DNA from: Symbiodinium natans
Lineage: Eukaryota; Sar; Dinophyceae; Suessiales; Symbiodiniaceae
Assembly: GCA_905221605.1 (NCBI GenBank)
Contig: CAJNDS010000814.1
Location: 20,001-65,824 of the forward strand
Reading direction: 5' to 3'
DNA length: 45,824 bases
A program made the position numbers and the translations under genes. Numbering within the stretch: position 1 is the stretch's first letter; each line of letters opens with the position of its first letter. The notes beneath the pieces are model-generated. The model was not told the origin of the DNA. It ran no database searches and saw only the letters and a list, made by a program, of their open reading frames with translations. Below, in pieces: positions 8,884-21,023 of the stretch.

Positions 8884-11800
8884 AAACTGCCCCAAAGCCG
8901 GTTCCAATCCAGCAGCCCTCAAGAAAAGGGTGGTTTGGGTTTAGAGCAGCGCGAGATTGTGAGTCGCAAAACGAAGCGAAGCGAAGCTATGACTGATATA
9001 GCTACCTGCGAACTCAACATTACATGAGATTGCAGGGTACAGTGGCTGCAGCCCCCTGGTTTTGCTTTGCCCTAAAGCTTAAACCCAAGGGTTCAGGGCC
9101 AAGCCTAGGGAGTTCTCCTGTTTAGGGCCCGACATGGCAAAATCCCAAGAGCTCGAACCCTTGGGGTTTTTAGGGCGTTTGTTCCATGGCCGTTTGGTTC
9201 TGGGATTCTGAGGTTGATTGTGGTTTAGGGTTTGGGGTTTCTGGGGCGAAGGGGTCTAGCCTGCCCCTAAATTCCCAAATTGGTGGAGCGGCCGGTTGTG
9301 CATAGGACGGATGGGTTTTTTGCTTGCGACGGGCCGCTGCGCGAATAAACGTTGCCTCCATGAGAATCCAACCGCATGACTGGTCTGGGTTTGGGTTTCA
9401 GGTTTAAGGTCAAGGGTTTAAGGTTTAATTAGGAGGGTTTAAGGTTTAATTGGGAGGGTTTAAGGTTTAGGGTTTAAGGTTTAATTAGGAGGGTTTAAGG
9501 TTTAGGGTTTAGGCCAAGCCCTACATGTCCAGCGTGGCTCAAACCTGAGCGGGGCGCGGAGCTATGTCCACAGGGGGTGCTGCCCTGAGTCGGAACTGCC
9601 AGGGTTTAGGGTTTAGGGTTTAGGGTTTAGGGTTTAGGGACAGAGGCCCTAAACTCTACACCCTAGCCCTAAGCCCAAACCACTAGCAAAGGCAACGTGG
9701 TTGAATTTGGGCGGGTTTACGGAACGTAGAGCTTAAGGATCACGGTTTAGGGTTTAGGGTTTAGGGCTTAGGGTTCAGGGTTTAGGGTTTGGAGTTTAGG
9801 GTTTGGGGTTTAGGGTTACCTATTTCGGACCTTCAGTTTCCTGGCAGAAGAACCCCCAAACTCTCAACTCGCAACCCTACGCCCCATAGGCCCGAAATCA
9901 GCTCTCAGGTACGGATCACGATCCCCTCGCTCCCACAGGCCCCAGGCTGGGGAAAAGTCGTGGTGTAGGGTTTAGGGTCTTAGGCTTTTAGGTTTTGGGT
10001 TTTGGGGTCTTCTGGTGAAGCACTAAATCGTAAACCTGGTTACTTCCCAATGTGAAAGATTCTGATGGCTCTGCCTTAATGGAGGTATCTTGGGCATCTT
10101 GCAGCGGGTCTTGGGGTTCTACACCTAGCATTTTAGCTTGGCTTGCTTCTGGCTGGCTCTTAGGACTTCAACCTTGTGGTTTTTGGTAGAAGCTACAATA
10201 AGGAGCCTAGAAGTTAAAGTTTTAGGAGGGGTTCAGAAGTCAGCCAAGTTAGGGTCACACCTCGCATTTTAGGGTTTTGGGGCGTTTAGGGTACGGAGAG
10301 CTTGAGGCTGTTAGGTTGAGAGTTTTCTACTCTGATCGTTTGAGCATTTGGGGCTCAGGGCTCAGGATTATGTGTTGCTACAATCGGCATGGCCGGGGAC
10401 AGGTCGAGCCACGCTGCTGAAAAGACGCAGAGTGCTGGTCAAGTTGCCCTAGGACGGGCAACCCTAAACCCTAAACCCTAAAGCCCTAAAGCCCTAAAAC
10501 CCTAAACGGTTGAGACTTGCTAGGGGCTTCTGGGTGAGCCCTTCCCTTCGTTTCCAGGTTCCCCCATTATCTCCCCCCGTATCCTACCCCCCCTTCCTAT
10601 ATTCCCCCCCATAATTCAGGCCATTTAGGGATGACTAAGCCTATTTAGGGTTTAGGGTTTAGGGTTTAGGGTTCAGGGTTTAGGGTTTAGGGTTTGGGGT
10701 TGAGGGTTTGGGTTTGGGGTTTAGGGTAAAGGTTATTGGAGGGGGGGAACGGGGTGGTCTGGAGGGGGGGATAGTAGGGCAACCCGTGATTTCATGTCTT
10801 TTGTTTGGACAAGTTGCGCCCGGAGGCCGGCAGGACCTTAGGGCCTACTCTGGGTTTAGGGTTTAGGGTTTAGGGTTTAGGGTTTAGGGTTTAGGGTTTA
10901 GGGTTTATAGGGTTTATAGGGTTTAGGGTTTCGGGCCGAGGGGCCTGGAACTCTAAAAACTTAACCTGCGACTCGACCCTGAACCCCAAACGTACCTACA
11001 GAAGTGTCCACCCACCGGATGCCCGAATACCTCCGATTCCCCAGCCGTGAACCCTCAACCTTAAACCCTGAATTCAGCTCAGCATGGCAAGACTGGCAGG
11101 AATGGAGCGAGCCGGGCCTAAGGCACGTTGGGCCCTAAACCCTAATTAAACCCGAACCCCTAAACCCTGAACCCTAAACCCTAAACCCTAAACCTACCAG
11201 TGCTTTGGGCAATCTAGAGTTTATGATTTAAGTTCCCTAAGCCGAAGTCCGTAGCCCCCCCCCCCCCCCCCAAATCCCAAATCCGGAAGCCTTGGGGGCA
11301 GGGGGGTGTTGGGGTTTGGGTTTTAGGGCTTAGGGTTTTTTTAGGGTTTAGGGTTTGGCGGGCTGGGGCCTGTACACAGAAGGCTTCGGTGACCTTAGTG
11401 CCTTAGTGTTATGGGGTCGACTGCTTCTGGGGAACAGAGGAGGGCTTTGGGGGTTCAGGGTGCGGGGCTTAGCCGCTTCGCCCCGCCCACGCCCGAAAGC
11501 CTAAAACCCTAAACCATAAGCCCTAAACCCTACATCCTAAACCCCAACTTTTAACCCTGAGCCACGACTGCCAGGTAGAAGGCCAGGCGTCAGTCCGCCT
11601 CACGCAGCACCCTGGACAGCTTGGTTATGGGCTTGGGGCTGGGCCGAAGACCCCTAAACCCTAACCCTAAACCGTAAACCCTAAACCCTAAACCCCGTAC
11701 TCTCCCGAAACACGCTTCTGACGACCCAAGATCTGCACCTGAATCCCCCGAGACCCCAAAAGCCCAACAGCACTTGAACCTCGAAGCCCCGCAGCCCATT

Positions 11801-12000
11801 GCAATCCTAGAGTCCTACAAATAGCTGCGAAAGCCAAGTTTAGGGTTTAGGGTTTAGGGTTTAGGGTTTAGGGTTTAGGGTTTAGGGTTTAGGGTTTAGG
11901 GTTTAGGGTTTAGGGTTTAGGGTTTAGGGCCTCAAGCCCGAAAGCGCTCCCCGCTGAACCTGTAAACCCTACCGCTCCCATACCCCCAGCATCGTCTTAG
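8884..12000. other. Degenerate repeat desert
   Basis: TTTAGGG/CCCTAAA variants with short unique spacers. A weak plus frame MAGDRSSHAAEKTQSAGQVA at about 10390-10450 is the only coding hint. A C-run of about 17 lies at 11256-11272. Confidence 0.6.
9413..9505 (+). repeat. TTTAAGG/TTTAATTAGGAGGG composite repeat
   Basis: The block GGTTTAATTAGGAGGGTTTA occurs three times with TTTAAGG between, a private variant of the telomere-like family. Confidence 0.8.
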
Positions 12001-12053
12001 GCAAGGGCTGCCTGAGGATGGCAAGCTCAAGAAAAAGAAGAAGGCCGCCAAAC
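12001..12053 (+). CDS. Exon-like segment, lysine-rich
   Basis: After CTTAG|G the frame reads QGLPEDGKLKKKKKAAK, then a CCCTAAA array starts. Confidence 0.42.
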
Positions 12054-13621
12054 CCTAAACCCTAAACCCTAAACCCTAAACCCTAAACCCTAAACCCTAA
12101 ACCCTAAACCCTAAACCCTAAACCTCTTGTGCTGGGTTTTCAAAGATCATGGAGGAATATTCCTTCCCTGAAACCAGAAGATGCCCCAAAGGATCTGCAA
12201 ATTTCCGAAGTTAAGGGTGACCTTATTGGGGTCCTTATTCTAAGGGGATCCTGGGCCCTACTATTGGGGGATGTATCTGGAGGTTCCCTATTTCCCTTGA
12301 CTGTCATAAACCCCCATCTAAGAAATACTCAAGGAGCAGATGCCAAGAGAAGATTTTAAGTCATGGTTGACACCTCGGGAAAGCGAAGTAGCGGGACTTT
12401 CGGACTGCACGCCGGATCCGAAAACCCTAAGCCCCAGCCCTAAACCCTGGACCCCAAACAACCCAAGCCCTAAACCCTAAACCCTAAACCTTAAACCCTA
12501 AACCCTAAACCCCACTTCTTTAGGCTGCCTAAGGTGCGGGGTTTTGGGGTATTCGGCCCAACGTGAAGCAGGCTCCATGTTCAGGTTTGGTGAGTGTAAT
12601 AGAAGCTTGGTGGACCAGGGGGTTCCCTTTAATTACACTTTTTTGGTTCTGGGTTTAGGGTTTAGGGTTTAGGGTTTAGGGTTTAGGGTTTAGGGTTTAG
12701 GGTTCCCTTGTAAAATAGCCAACCACAAACAGGGTGCCAGGGTGCCCTTATATAATACGATTACTGCAGGGGTCGGAATCTTATATTTGTTATGTGGGTG
12801 TGTGCATATCTTGCGATGGGGGTTGAATGCCATCTCCTGAACAAAAGGGGCTCAGGGTTTAGGGGTTATGGGTTTCGGGCAATTTTGGGGGAAGTCCACA
12901 TAACTTCAGGGGTTCGGGCTGGCATTTCGGGCTGCTGTTTTTGTTTTCGGGAACTCAACCAGGCCTATCAAGGGTTTAGGAATTCGGGACCACTCGCTGC
13001 CTCTGTCCATTCACTTCGTCCATCTTCTTCCAGCAGAACGTGCAGCGCTTCACTCCAGACGCATTCGGGTGCACCAAACCCTAAAACCCTAAAGCCTAGA
13101 CCCTAAGCCCTAAGCCCTATATGGCCTGAACCCTAAACCCTAACGACTTTGCTTCTTGGACCGTTCGTACTCGTCGGCGTTTCACGCCCTTGCACGAGAG
13201 CGCGTTTGCCCTTACTACTCCAGCAACTTCTTCCTCAAACCCCGAGCCCCCAAGCCCTACGCACCCTACATCAGGGGGTTGTATCTGATCTGCCGCCACC
13301 ATATACAAGCACACCTCATGCCAAAAAGGCTAACCTTTGAACCTTTTTGGGGTTATCTATAAGTCGTCCTATTACAAATAAAAGGTTAACATCTTTTGGG
13401 CTAAGCATTAAGGTGACCAACCCCAGTTCCACCGCCCCAAACGACTCCTCGCCACAGCTGGTGGTGCTGAAGACTGCAGCGCGCGGGAGTTTGGCACCAG
13501 TGGCACAGGCCGCGCCGCTCATAGGTCGGAGTTTCCGGGGGCCACAAGAGAAGCCCCTTAAACCCCCCAAAGCCTGAATGCTAAAGCCACTAAAGCCCCA
13601 AACCCCAGAACTTAATCCCCC

Positions 13622-13730
13622 TGAACCCTGAACCCTGAACCCTGAACCCTGAACCCTGAACCCTGAACCCTGAACCCTGAACCCTGAACCCTAAACCCTA
13701 AACCCTAAACCCTAAACCCTAGCCCTAAAC
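13622..13730 (-). repeat. CCCTGAA block followed by CCCTAAA
   Basis: About nine CCCTGAA units in a row switch to CCCTAAA units. The block shows a variant unit spread locally. Confidence 0.92.
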
Positions 13731-14705
13731 CCTAAACCCCAAACCCTAAACCCCCTGCAAGTCTCCATGTTCCCTGAAGCACCGACATGGCGCCGCCCGC
13801 AACTTAGCAGTCGAACATGAAACCTGAAGCCTTGTTTCGGGTACCCCTATACTAGATCAGTGTTAGGGATCCTTTTTACTTTTTGGGCTATGGGCTTTCT
13901 TATATATGAACAAAAAGGATCCTTTTTTTCTCAGGGGAACAGGGATTAAGTATATATATATATATATAGGGCAGGGTTTAGGTTTTAGGGTTTAGGGGTT
14001 TCTGGTTTCGGGCTTGGGCGCTTTTAAGGCTTCAGGGTTTAGGGTTTCCTAAGTTCAGAGGAGAGGCTTTGGTTCGCCGAAGAGCCTGAAAAACATGTAG
14101 GCCTATGTATGCTTCTTGTTCTAAAGCCCCGCCAACGCCCTAAACCCTAAACCCCCCCACACCCTAAACCCTAAACCTCCACACCCCCCCTAAACCCTAA
14201 ACCCCTACACCCCAAACCCCCAAACCCTATAGGCCCCTCCACGCATCGGTGTTTGCATGCGCTAGAGTCGCCTTCGCTGCTCACCCGAGCCGCCACTTCT
14301 ACCTCCACATCGGAAGCGTCGGACTTCCCCCTAAGCTTTGGGGAGTTTCGGTCTTACGGTTCAGGGTTTGGGCAACACCAACCACCCAAATCCCCCCCCC
14401 CCCCCCCCCCCCCCAACAAAAATGCCTTGAAGGTAGTCTTGCTTTCGGTAGGCAAGATCATTCACCCGATATATACCCCCAACAACATCCCCGAGAGGTG
14501 TAGTTTTTGGGTTTCGGCACGCTGTCAGGTTGAATCGCCCGAGGGAGATCTCGAGGTGGCCTTGCCCGCTTTGCTTTTTTCTCGGGTGGTTTTAGTGGGG
14601 TTTTAGGGGGGTTTTGAGTTTTTTTTTGTTTTTTTTTTTTTGGGGGGGGGGGGGCGTCTGAGGGTTGTTTAAGGGTTTATCACGTTTCTCTAAGTGGCCA
14701 TGACC

Positions 14706-14905
14706 TGCCACGATATACACATATATAGATTATATATATATATATATGTATGTATGTACATATATATACACACATTTTTATGTATTTATAATGTTTATTT
14801 ATTTATATTAATATTTTTATTTGTATTTATATTTGTATTAATATCAACATTAATATTTATATGTATATATTTATATTTATATACACTTATAGATTTATAT
14901 TTGTA
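14706..14905. repeat. AT-rich tract with ATGT/ATTT units
   Basis: Low-complexity AT-rich DNA. No gene is supported. Confidence 0.8.
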
Positions 14906-15074
14906 TACCCAAGATGATATTTGACACGTTCTTCAACCAGTTATTGTTTGCAAGGTCCCATTGACCTATTGTCGTCAGCTGGCCAACCCTAAACTTCCTG
15001 CACCCTGAAAGCCAAATGGCGAGAGGAGCTCCCGTTGAAAGGGGGCCTGGGGCTCCGTCGGGGGCTGCAAAACG

Positions 15075-15656
15075 GGAACCCCCTCAACCCACTAAACCCC
15101 CTAAACCCCCCGAACCCCCTAAACCCCCTAAACCCCTAAACCCCCCAAACCCCCTCAACCCCCCCCAAACCCCCCAAACCCCTTAAACCCCCCAAACCCC
15201 CTAAACCCCCTAAACCCCTAAACCCCCTAAACCCCCCGGAACCCCCTAAACCCCCTAAACCCCCTAACCTCCTAAACCCCCTAAACCCCCTAAACCGCCT
15301 AAACCCCCTAAACCCCCTGAACCCCCCAAACCCCCTAAACCCCCTAAACCCCCTAAACCCCCCAAAAACCCCCCAAAAACCCCCCAAACCTTAAAACCCC
15401 AAACCCCCCTAAACCCCTAAACCCCCTAAACCCCCTAAACCCCTAAACCCCCTTAAACCCCTAAACCCCCTAAACCCCCTAAAAACCCCTAAACCCCCTA
15501 AACCCCTAAAACCCCCCCTAAACCCCCAAAAACCCCCTAAAACCCCCTAAACCCCTAAACCCCTCCCCTAAACCCCCTAAACCCCTTAAACCCCCTAAAC
15601 CCCCTAAACCCCTAAACCCCCTAAACCCCCTAAACCCCCTAAACCCCCTAAACCCC
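15075..15656 (-). repeat. CCCCTAAA-type array, about 580 bp
   Basis: The longest telomere-like tract in the window, dominated by CCCCCTAAA and CCCCTAAA units of 7-9 bp with CCCCCCAAA variants. Unit length is irregular, unlike the 7-bp arrays. Confidence 0.92.
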
Positions 15657-15687
15657 CAATCTCATCCCCCAATCTCATCCCTGGTAG

Positions 15688-15753
15688 GCGTATGTGGGGG
15701 AGGAGCTCCTCGGTTTGCTATCAAGCTTGGAGGAGCGGCAGCCTGGCGGCAGC
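15688..15753 (+). CDS. Exon-like segment
   Basis: After GGTAG|G it reads AYVGEELLGLLSSLEERQPG. CCCCTAAA precedes and TTTAGGG follows. Confidence 0.48.
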
Positions 15754-15998
15754 GCATCCTAACACTCCAAAAGCCTTGGCAGCAGGGTTTAGGGTTTAGG
15801 GTTTGGGGTTTAGGGTTTAGGGTTTAGGGTTTAGGGTTTAGGGTTTAGATTCCAGAGACCTGTAGGATCCTACTAGGCTTCAACCCTAAACCCTAAACCC
15901 TAAACCCTTAACCCTCAACCCTAAATCCTAAACCCTAAACCCTAAACCCTAAACCCTAAACCCTAAAGCCTAAACCCTAAACCCTAGCATGCGCCCAG

Positions 15999-16086
15999 GC
16001 AGAAGAAGATCGAGACCAAGTTGGAGGGATGGATGGACAAGCAGCCCCTTAGCCTCCGAAAAAGGATCAGCCCGATCCCCGACGGG
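15999..16086 (+). CDS. Exon-like segment
   Basis: After GCCCAG|G it reads QKKIETKLEGWMDKQPLSLR then KRISPIPDGG. Unknown family. Confidence 0.5.
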
Positions 16087-16654
16087 GGCTTAGGGCCTAG
16101 GGTTTAGGCTCTAAACCCTAAACCCTACACCCCAAAACCCTAAACCCTAAAACCTAAACCCTGACCCTAAACCCTATAAGCTTTACTAGTAAGCCCTAAG
16201 AACCCTCCTGATAAACAAGAGCCCTCCAATCCCCAAGCTGCGTAAGCCATGAGGATCGATCATCATGGCTGTTTCATATCGATACGCTTAGTACTTACCC
16301 ACATAAACCATAGACAATCGGGTTTAGGGTTTAAGGTTTCGGTTTCTTGGTGTTTGCGACAGTTTCTGCACGGCATTGCAAGGAAACGATGCCTTACGTA
16401 AGGTTACGTCCTCTATCCCCACCCCTCCCCTTCGAGCCCGCGGGTGAGTGGCCAGCCTATACATAGTATCTTTCTTTCTATCTATCTATCGATCCATCTA
16501 ATTATCTCTCTGTATATGTACATATACATATATCCTACATACGTATTTTGTTATTTCTATAATGTGTACATCTATATGTATACATGTGTATGTATGTGTA
16601 TGATGCTGGATGAGCACCACACACATTCTATATAGATGCATATCGAGTACACTC

Positions 16655-16757
16655 ATGCATGTATGTATGTATGCATGTATGTATGTATGTATGTGTGTAT
16701 GTATGTATGTATGTATGTATGTATGTATGTATGTATGTATGTATGTATGTATGTATG

Positions 16758-16788
<31 letters not shown>

Positions 16789-16890
16789 TTATGTATGGAA
16801 TTATGTATGGAATTATGTATGGAATTATGTATGTATGTATGTATTTATGTATGTATGTATGTATGTATGTATATATGTATGTATGTAAGC
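16655..16890 (+). repeat. ATGT microsatellite, about 230 bp
   Basis: A long (TATG)n run with an internal block of three GGAATTATGTAT units at about 16785-16825. Confidence 0.92.
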
Positions 16891-17686
16891 TTAAGCCCTC
16901 AACCTTGAGTCATCCCATGCTCCCGAGCTCACTGGCTCCTTGAGGTGTGATGGCATGCAGCGCCAGGACGCGAGGGTTTGAGTTCTCGGGTTTCGGCTGA
17001 CTTGTAGCTCAAGTTTGAGTCGCGCAAGCTTCATTGAGACCCTGAACCTCAACCCTAGCCCCTAAACCCCAACCAAACCCGAAGAGCAGACCCAGATGGG
17101 CTGGCGGCGGCGTAGTAGAGAGCTGCAAGAAACTCAGGGTTCATGATTTGGGCAATGGGGTTTACGGTTCCAGGATGGGTAGGTGGGGCTTCGATGAAGT
17201 TCAGGGATTCAGGGTACTTTGGGTTCAGGAATGAGGGACCAAGGGCTGAAATGGAAGAAGGGACCTAAAGCCCCTACCCCCGCAACTCAGCCGTAAAGCC
17301 CTACATTAACCCACAAAACCCAACCCTAAACCATCAGACTAAACCTAGCCCTAAGCCCTAAACCCTGAACCCTAAACCCCTAAAGCCCCAACAATCCATT
17401 CAAGGCCCCTTTTGGGCACGCCCGGCAATCCCTAAACCCTCAACCCTGAACCCTAAACCCTAAACCCTCAACCCTAAACCCTAAGTCCGAAGCCCTAAGT
17501 CCGAAGCCCTAAACCCTAAGCCCTAAACCCTAAACCCTAAACCCTAAACCCCAAACCTGAATCTCCCCAAAGCTTCGGCAATCCCTAAACCCTAAACCCT
17601 AATCCCTAAACCCTAATCCCTAAGCCCTAAACCCTAAACCCAAAACCCTAAACCCTCAACCCTAAACCCTAAGTCCTAAACTCCAG

Positions 17687-17754
17687 GACAAGCTGCTGGG
17701 TGAGCTCTTGGGTCACCTCGCCTCGAAGGCCGCCCCAGAACTCGGATTGTTCAG
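17687..17754 (+). CDS. Exon-like segment
   Basis: CTCCAG|G acceptor, frame DKLLGELLGHLASKAAPELG then LF, and CAG|GTGTAG donor. A clean acceptor and a GT donor make this one of the best small exons. Confidence 0.6.
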
Positions 17755-17756
17755 GT

Positions 17757-17985
17757 GTAGGGTTTAGGGTTTAGGGTTTAGGGTTTAGGGTTTAGGGTTT
17801 AGGGTTTAGGGTTTAGGGTTTAGGGTTTAGGGTTTAGGGTTTAGGGTTTAGGGTTTAGGGTTTAGGGTTTAGGGTTTAGGGTTCAGAGTTTAGGGTTTAG
17901 GGTTTGGGGTTTGGGGTTTAGGGTTTAGGGTTTAGGGTTCAGAGTTTAGAGTTTAGGGTTTAGGGTTTATGGGTTCGGGCTTAGG
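17757..17985 (+). repeat. TTTAGGG array, about 230 bp
   Basis: About eighteen perfect units, then GGGTTCAGAGTTTAG interruptions that repeat twice, so a higher-order duplication is present at about 17880-17960. Confidence 0.95.
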
Positions 17986-18015
17986 GCTTGGGGTATAGGG
18001 TTTAGAGTTTGGTGT

Positions 18016-18098
18016 GTCCAGAACCCGGAGAAGGCCCCTAGAGGGTTCAGGTTCCACCATAAGCCCCTTTCACCCAAAGAAACAGGGCACCCGTTTTC
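18016..18098. mobile_element. Introner-like remnant
   Basis: The block AGAACCCGGAGAAGGCCCC, then GGTTCCACCATAAGCCCC and GGGCACCCGTTTTCAG, follows the core order of the copy at 21827, but the right end is lost in a TTTAGGG array. Confidence 0.5.
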
Positions 18099-18493
18099 AG
18101 GGTTTAGGGTTTAGGGTTTAGGGTTACTCTTGTGTCTAGGTGCAGGGTTTGGTGTAGGGTTTGGTGCTTAGGGCTGTCGGGTTCAGGGCTTAAGAGTGCA
18201 AGTGTTAAGGGTTTAGGGTTGAGGGCTGCTACTAGTTGGAAGGGTTGGTGTTGGCCAGGTCTCTGATCAGATTCAGGCGTGGGAGCTTCCAAGAAGAATC
18301 CGGGTGCCTCCCCCTGTGTACGCCCTTAACTTCAGTCATAGTAGCCCCTGCAAACGGCCAACCCCTAAACCCCAACCGCTTAGCCCCACCATGTTGGAGA
18401 ACACCCATGTAGGGCCAACGTAGGGCTTGGGTTTTTTCTGAGTTGGGGGCCCCCGCCAACCGCTACAACCAGGTAAACCCTGTGGCCCCAATC

Positions 18494-18594
18494 CTTGGTA
18501 GCCCATTGGTACCGTTTACCCCTATGTTTTTGGGCTATGGGCTCCCTATTAAAAAACTAACCAACGCAAAAATGGGTGCCCTTATGGGCTACAG
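18494..18594. mobile_element. Complete introner-like element
   Basis: Starts CTTGGTAGCCCATTGGTACC, ends GGGTGCCCTTATGGGCTACAG. AATC flanks both sides (18490-18493, 18595-18598). This is the CTTGGTAGCCC end family of the methyltransferase introns. Confidence 0.8.
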
Positions 18595-18781
18595 AATCCC
18601 AAGCCCTTAAACACCAGGGTTTAGGGTTTAGGGTGCAGGGTTTAGGGTTTAGGGTTTAGGGTCTAGGGTCTAGGGTTTAGGGTTTAGGGTTTAGGGTTTA
18701 GATTTCAGGGTTCAGGGTTCAGGGTTTAAGGTTTCGGGTTTAGGGTTTTTTGTTAGGGTTTAGGGTTTAGAGCCCTCATCC

Positions 18782-18864
18782 CGACCCCTCCCGGCCACTG
18801 GCGCCAGTCGATGGTCAGTTTCGAGGAGCGGCGGCAGATCGCGGACACCAGGCGACGGCGCTTG
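18782..18864 (+). CDS. Exon-like segment
   Basis: Reads GHWRQSMVSFEERRQIADTR then RRRL and ends TTG|GTAG. Start is unclear. Arginine-rich helical stretch. Confidence 0.5.
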
Positions 18865-19018
18865 GTAGTTGACCCTAACCCTAAACCCTAAACCCTAAAC
18901 CCTAAACCCTAAACCCTAAACCCTAAACCCCATTATGGGCTAAGGGCTTCGGAGTTCGGAGTTCGGTACGAAGCTTAGGCTGTTACTAGGACCCAGAGTA
19001 AACCCCAAACCCTAGCAG

Positions 19019-19104
19019 GAAGCGCTTCGGCTTCGAAGGGAAGGACAAGAAGCCCGCCCTCAGCCGTGCAGCCCGTGCTCCCAGAAGCAAGGGGCCACGA
19101 TGGG
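19019..19104 (+). CDS. Exon-like segment, basic
   Basis: AGCAG|G acceptor, frame KRFGFEGKDKKPALSRAARA then PRSKGPRW, GGG|GTTGAG donor. Confidence 0.52.
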
Positions 19105-20100
19105 GTTGAGGGTTTTAGGGTTTCGGGTTGAGGGTTTAGGGTTTAGGGTTTCGGGTTTAGGGTTTCGGGTTTAGGGTTTCGGGTTTAGGGTTTAGGGTTT
19201 CGGGTTTGGGGAGACTTTCTTGTACACCGCCCCTTTCCGGGGGGACGTACACGAACATGGACTAAGTTACCATGTGGAGTTATGGTACATAGAAGGACAT
19301 CTTGCTTGATAGTTGAAGCTACCTTAGCAGCAGCCAGTTTTCTTGTGCACCTACCCTCCTTGCGACTGTATCTTGGCACAATAGTAGGTCGCCCCCCTTC
19401 ACCCCCACCCCCACCCCGCCACCCAAAGCAAGTGGGCATAAGTGTCGCCGTTCCGCATGTGCGGTGTACGATGAATTTGTATTTGGATCCCTTATATTGA
19501 AATGATGTTTAGAGTTTAGCTTTCATGCTTTGGGCCCCAAAGGCTGGGATGGACGGTAGGGTTTAGGGTTTGGGGATGTTTGGGGTTTGGGGTTTGGGGG
19601 TTGGGGTGGTTGGGGTTTGAGGTTTGGGGTTTACGGGTTAGGGTTTGGGGTTTACGGCCTTAGGGCCTTAGGGGCTTCGACCGTCAAGCAGTTCCTGCCC
19701 TGCTCTGTGCGGCTAGTACGAGAGAGGACTAGAGTCAAGCAAGTTGCTCTTGACCGAAGACTGTGCCTTCTGGTCAGCTTCTGCCAGTTGGGAACTTCTT
19801 AGGGCGTAAACCCTAAGCCCTAAACCCTAAACCCTAAGCCCTAAACCCTAAACCCTAAATTAGGTAACGTGGTGTCACCCTCCTTCGCCTGCAACTGCAC
19901 ACCAACCAACCAACCTAAACCCTAAACCCTAAGCCCTAAACCCTAAACCCTAAACCGTAAACCCTAACCCCTAAACCGAAGCTTCCAAACCCGGCACTCC
20001 TGGACTCGTCTCCCCTAAAAAGCAAAGACGAGGCCTCCGACGGTGCTGTGATGAGCACCGACACGATTCGCCCACCTCGACAGAAGGAGTGGATACCATA

Positions 20101-20280
20101 GGGGTGGGAATAATTACGAAATAGCATTCCCTTATGGTCCCAATGCATAGTTACACTATGGGGGTCGGAATAATTACGAAATAGCATTCCCTTATGGTCC
20201 CAATTCATAGTTACACTATAGGGGTCGGAATGTTTACGAAATAGTATTCCCTTATGGTCCCAATTCATGGTTACACTAAA
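20101..20280. repeat. Three tandem copies of a 60-bp unit
   Basis: Units start at 20101, 20161 and 20221 with GGGGT(C/G)GGAAT and contain AATAGCATTCCCTTATGGTC. Divergence is about 5-15%. Because 60 is a multiple of three, the minus strand has an open frame with a repeated SVTMNWDHKGMLFRNYSDP; I see no other coding support. A related single unit lies near 37100-37150. Confidence 0.88.
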
Positions 20281-20737
20281 TAATAACCCCAAAAAAACTC
20301 ATTCTAATGCTTCAGGCCCCGATATTCGACGGAAGGGCGGTTCTGGGTTGCGAGCTCCGATGTGCTGGAGGGGTTTTGGGGTTGCACAGCTTTGGCTGGT
20401 CGGAGATCCCTAAACCCTAAACCCTAAACCCTAAACCCTAAACCCTAAACCCTAAACCCTAAACCCTAAACCCTAAACCCTAAACCCTAAACCCCAGATG
20501 TGTTGCTTCGGCTCCTGACTCCAGACCTTGGCATTCGAGTCTGGAGCTTCTGCAAGCTGATAGATGTACAGGCCAAACCCAAAGACCAAAAAGCTTCAAC
20601 CCTAAGGAAAAAGTGGGCTTAGGGTTGAGGGTTTTAGGGTTTAGGGTTTAGGGTTTAGGGTTTAGGGTTTAGGGTTTAGGGTTTAGGGTTTAGGCCTTAA
20701 ACTTAAACCCCCCTCCTTTGAGTCTTTTTGCCGGAAG

Positions 20738-20822
20738 GACAGAGAGCAGCACATCCGGAACTGGGAAGAGCGCGAGAGAGCGAAGCTCCTAGTTCCTCCA
20801 GCAACGTCGCGAGGCCACCCTA
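20738..20822 (+). CDS. Exon-like segment
   Basis: Pyrimidine tract and GGAAG|G acceptor, then DREQHIRNWEERERAKLLVP and PATSRGHP. Charged helix. Confidence 0.5.
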
Positions 20823-20826
20823 GAGC

Positions 20827-20987
20827 CTAAACCCTAAACCCTAAACCCTAAACCCTAAACCCTAAACCCTAAACCCTAAACCCCAAACCCCAAACCCCAA
20901 ACCCCAAACCCCAAACCCCAAACCCCAAACCCCAAACCCCAAACCCTAAACCCCAAACCCCAAACCCTAGCCCTAAACCCTAAACCC
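20827..20987 (-). repeat. CCCTAAA array converting to CCCCAAA
   Basis: About eight CCCTAAA units, then about nine CCCCAAA units, then a return to CCCTAAA. Confidence 0.93.
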
Positions 20988-20994
20988 ATTGCAG

Positions 20995-21023
20995 CCGACG
21001 TTGAAATCGAAGAGCTTGAAGGG
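20995..21023 (+). CDS. Possible 29-bp micro-exon
   Basis: TTGCAG acceptor, DVEIEELEG, then GTGTAG donor. The splice sites are good but the segment is very short. Confidence 0.35.

Larger units (their letters stand above)
12125..15060. other. Mixed repeats and unique spacers, no firm gene
   Basis: Unique stretches at 12130-12420 and 12720-13080 show no clear exon. At 13142-13240 both strands are open. 13860-13945 carries GGATCCTTTTT/AAAAAGGATCC inverted repeats and looks like another small element. C- and G-runs lie at 14391-14414 and 14640-14654. Confidence 0.5.

Noticed and set aside
15136-15387. Glycine/phenylalanine/arginine repeat protein on the minus strand
   Set aside because: It is a translation of CCCCTAAA repeats.
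16610-16943. Tyrosine/valine/cysteine repeat protein
   Set aside because: It is a translation of the ATGT microsatellite.
19936-20292. 118-residue minus-strand protein with a 20-residue repeat
   Set aside because: The frame is kept only because the unit is 60 bp. The rest of the frame is telomere-like repeat translation.
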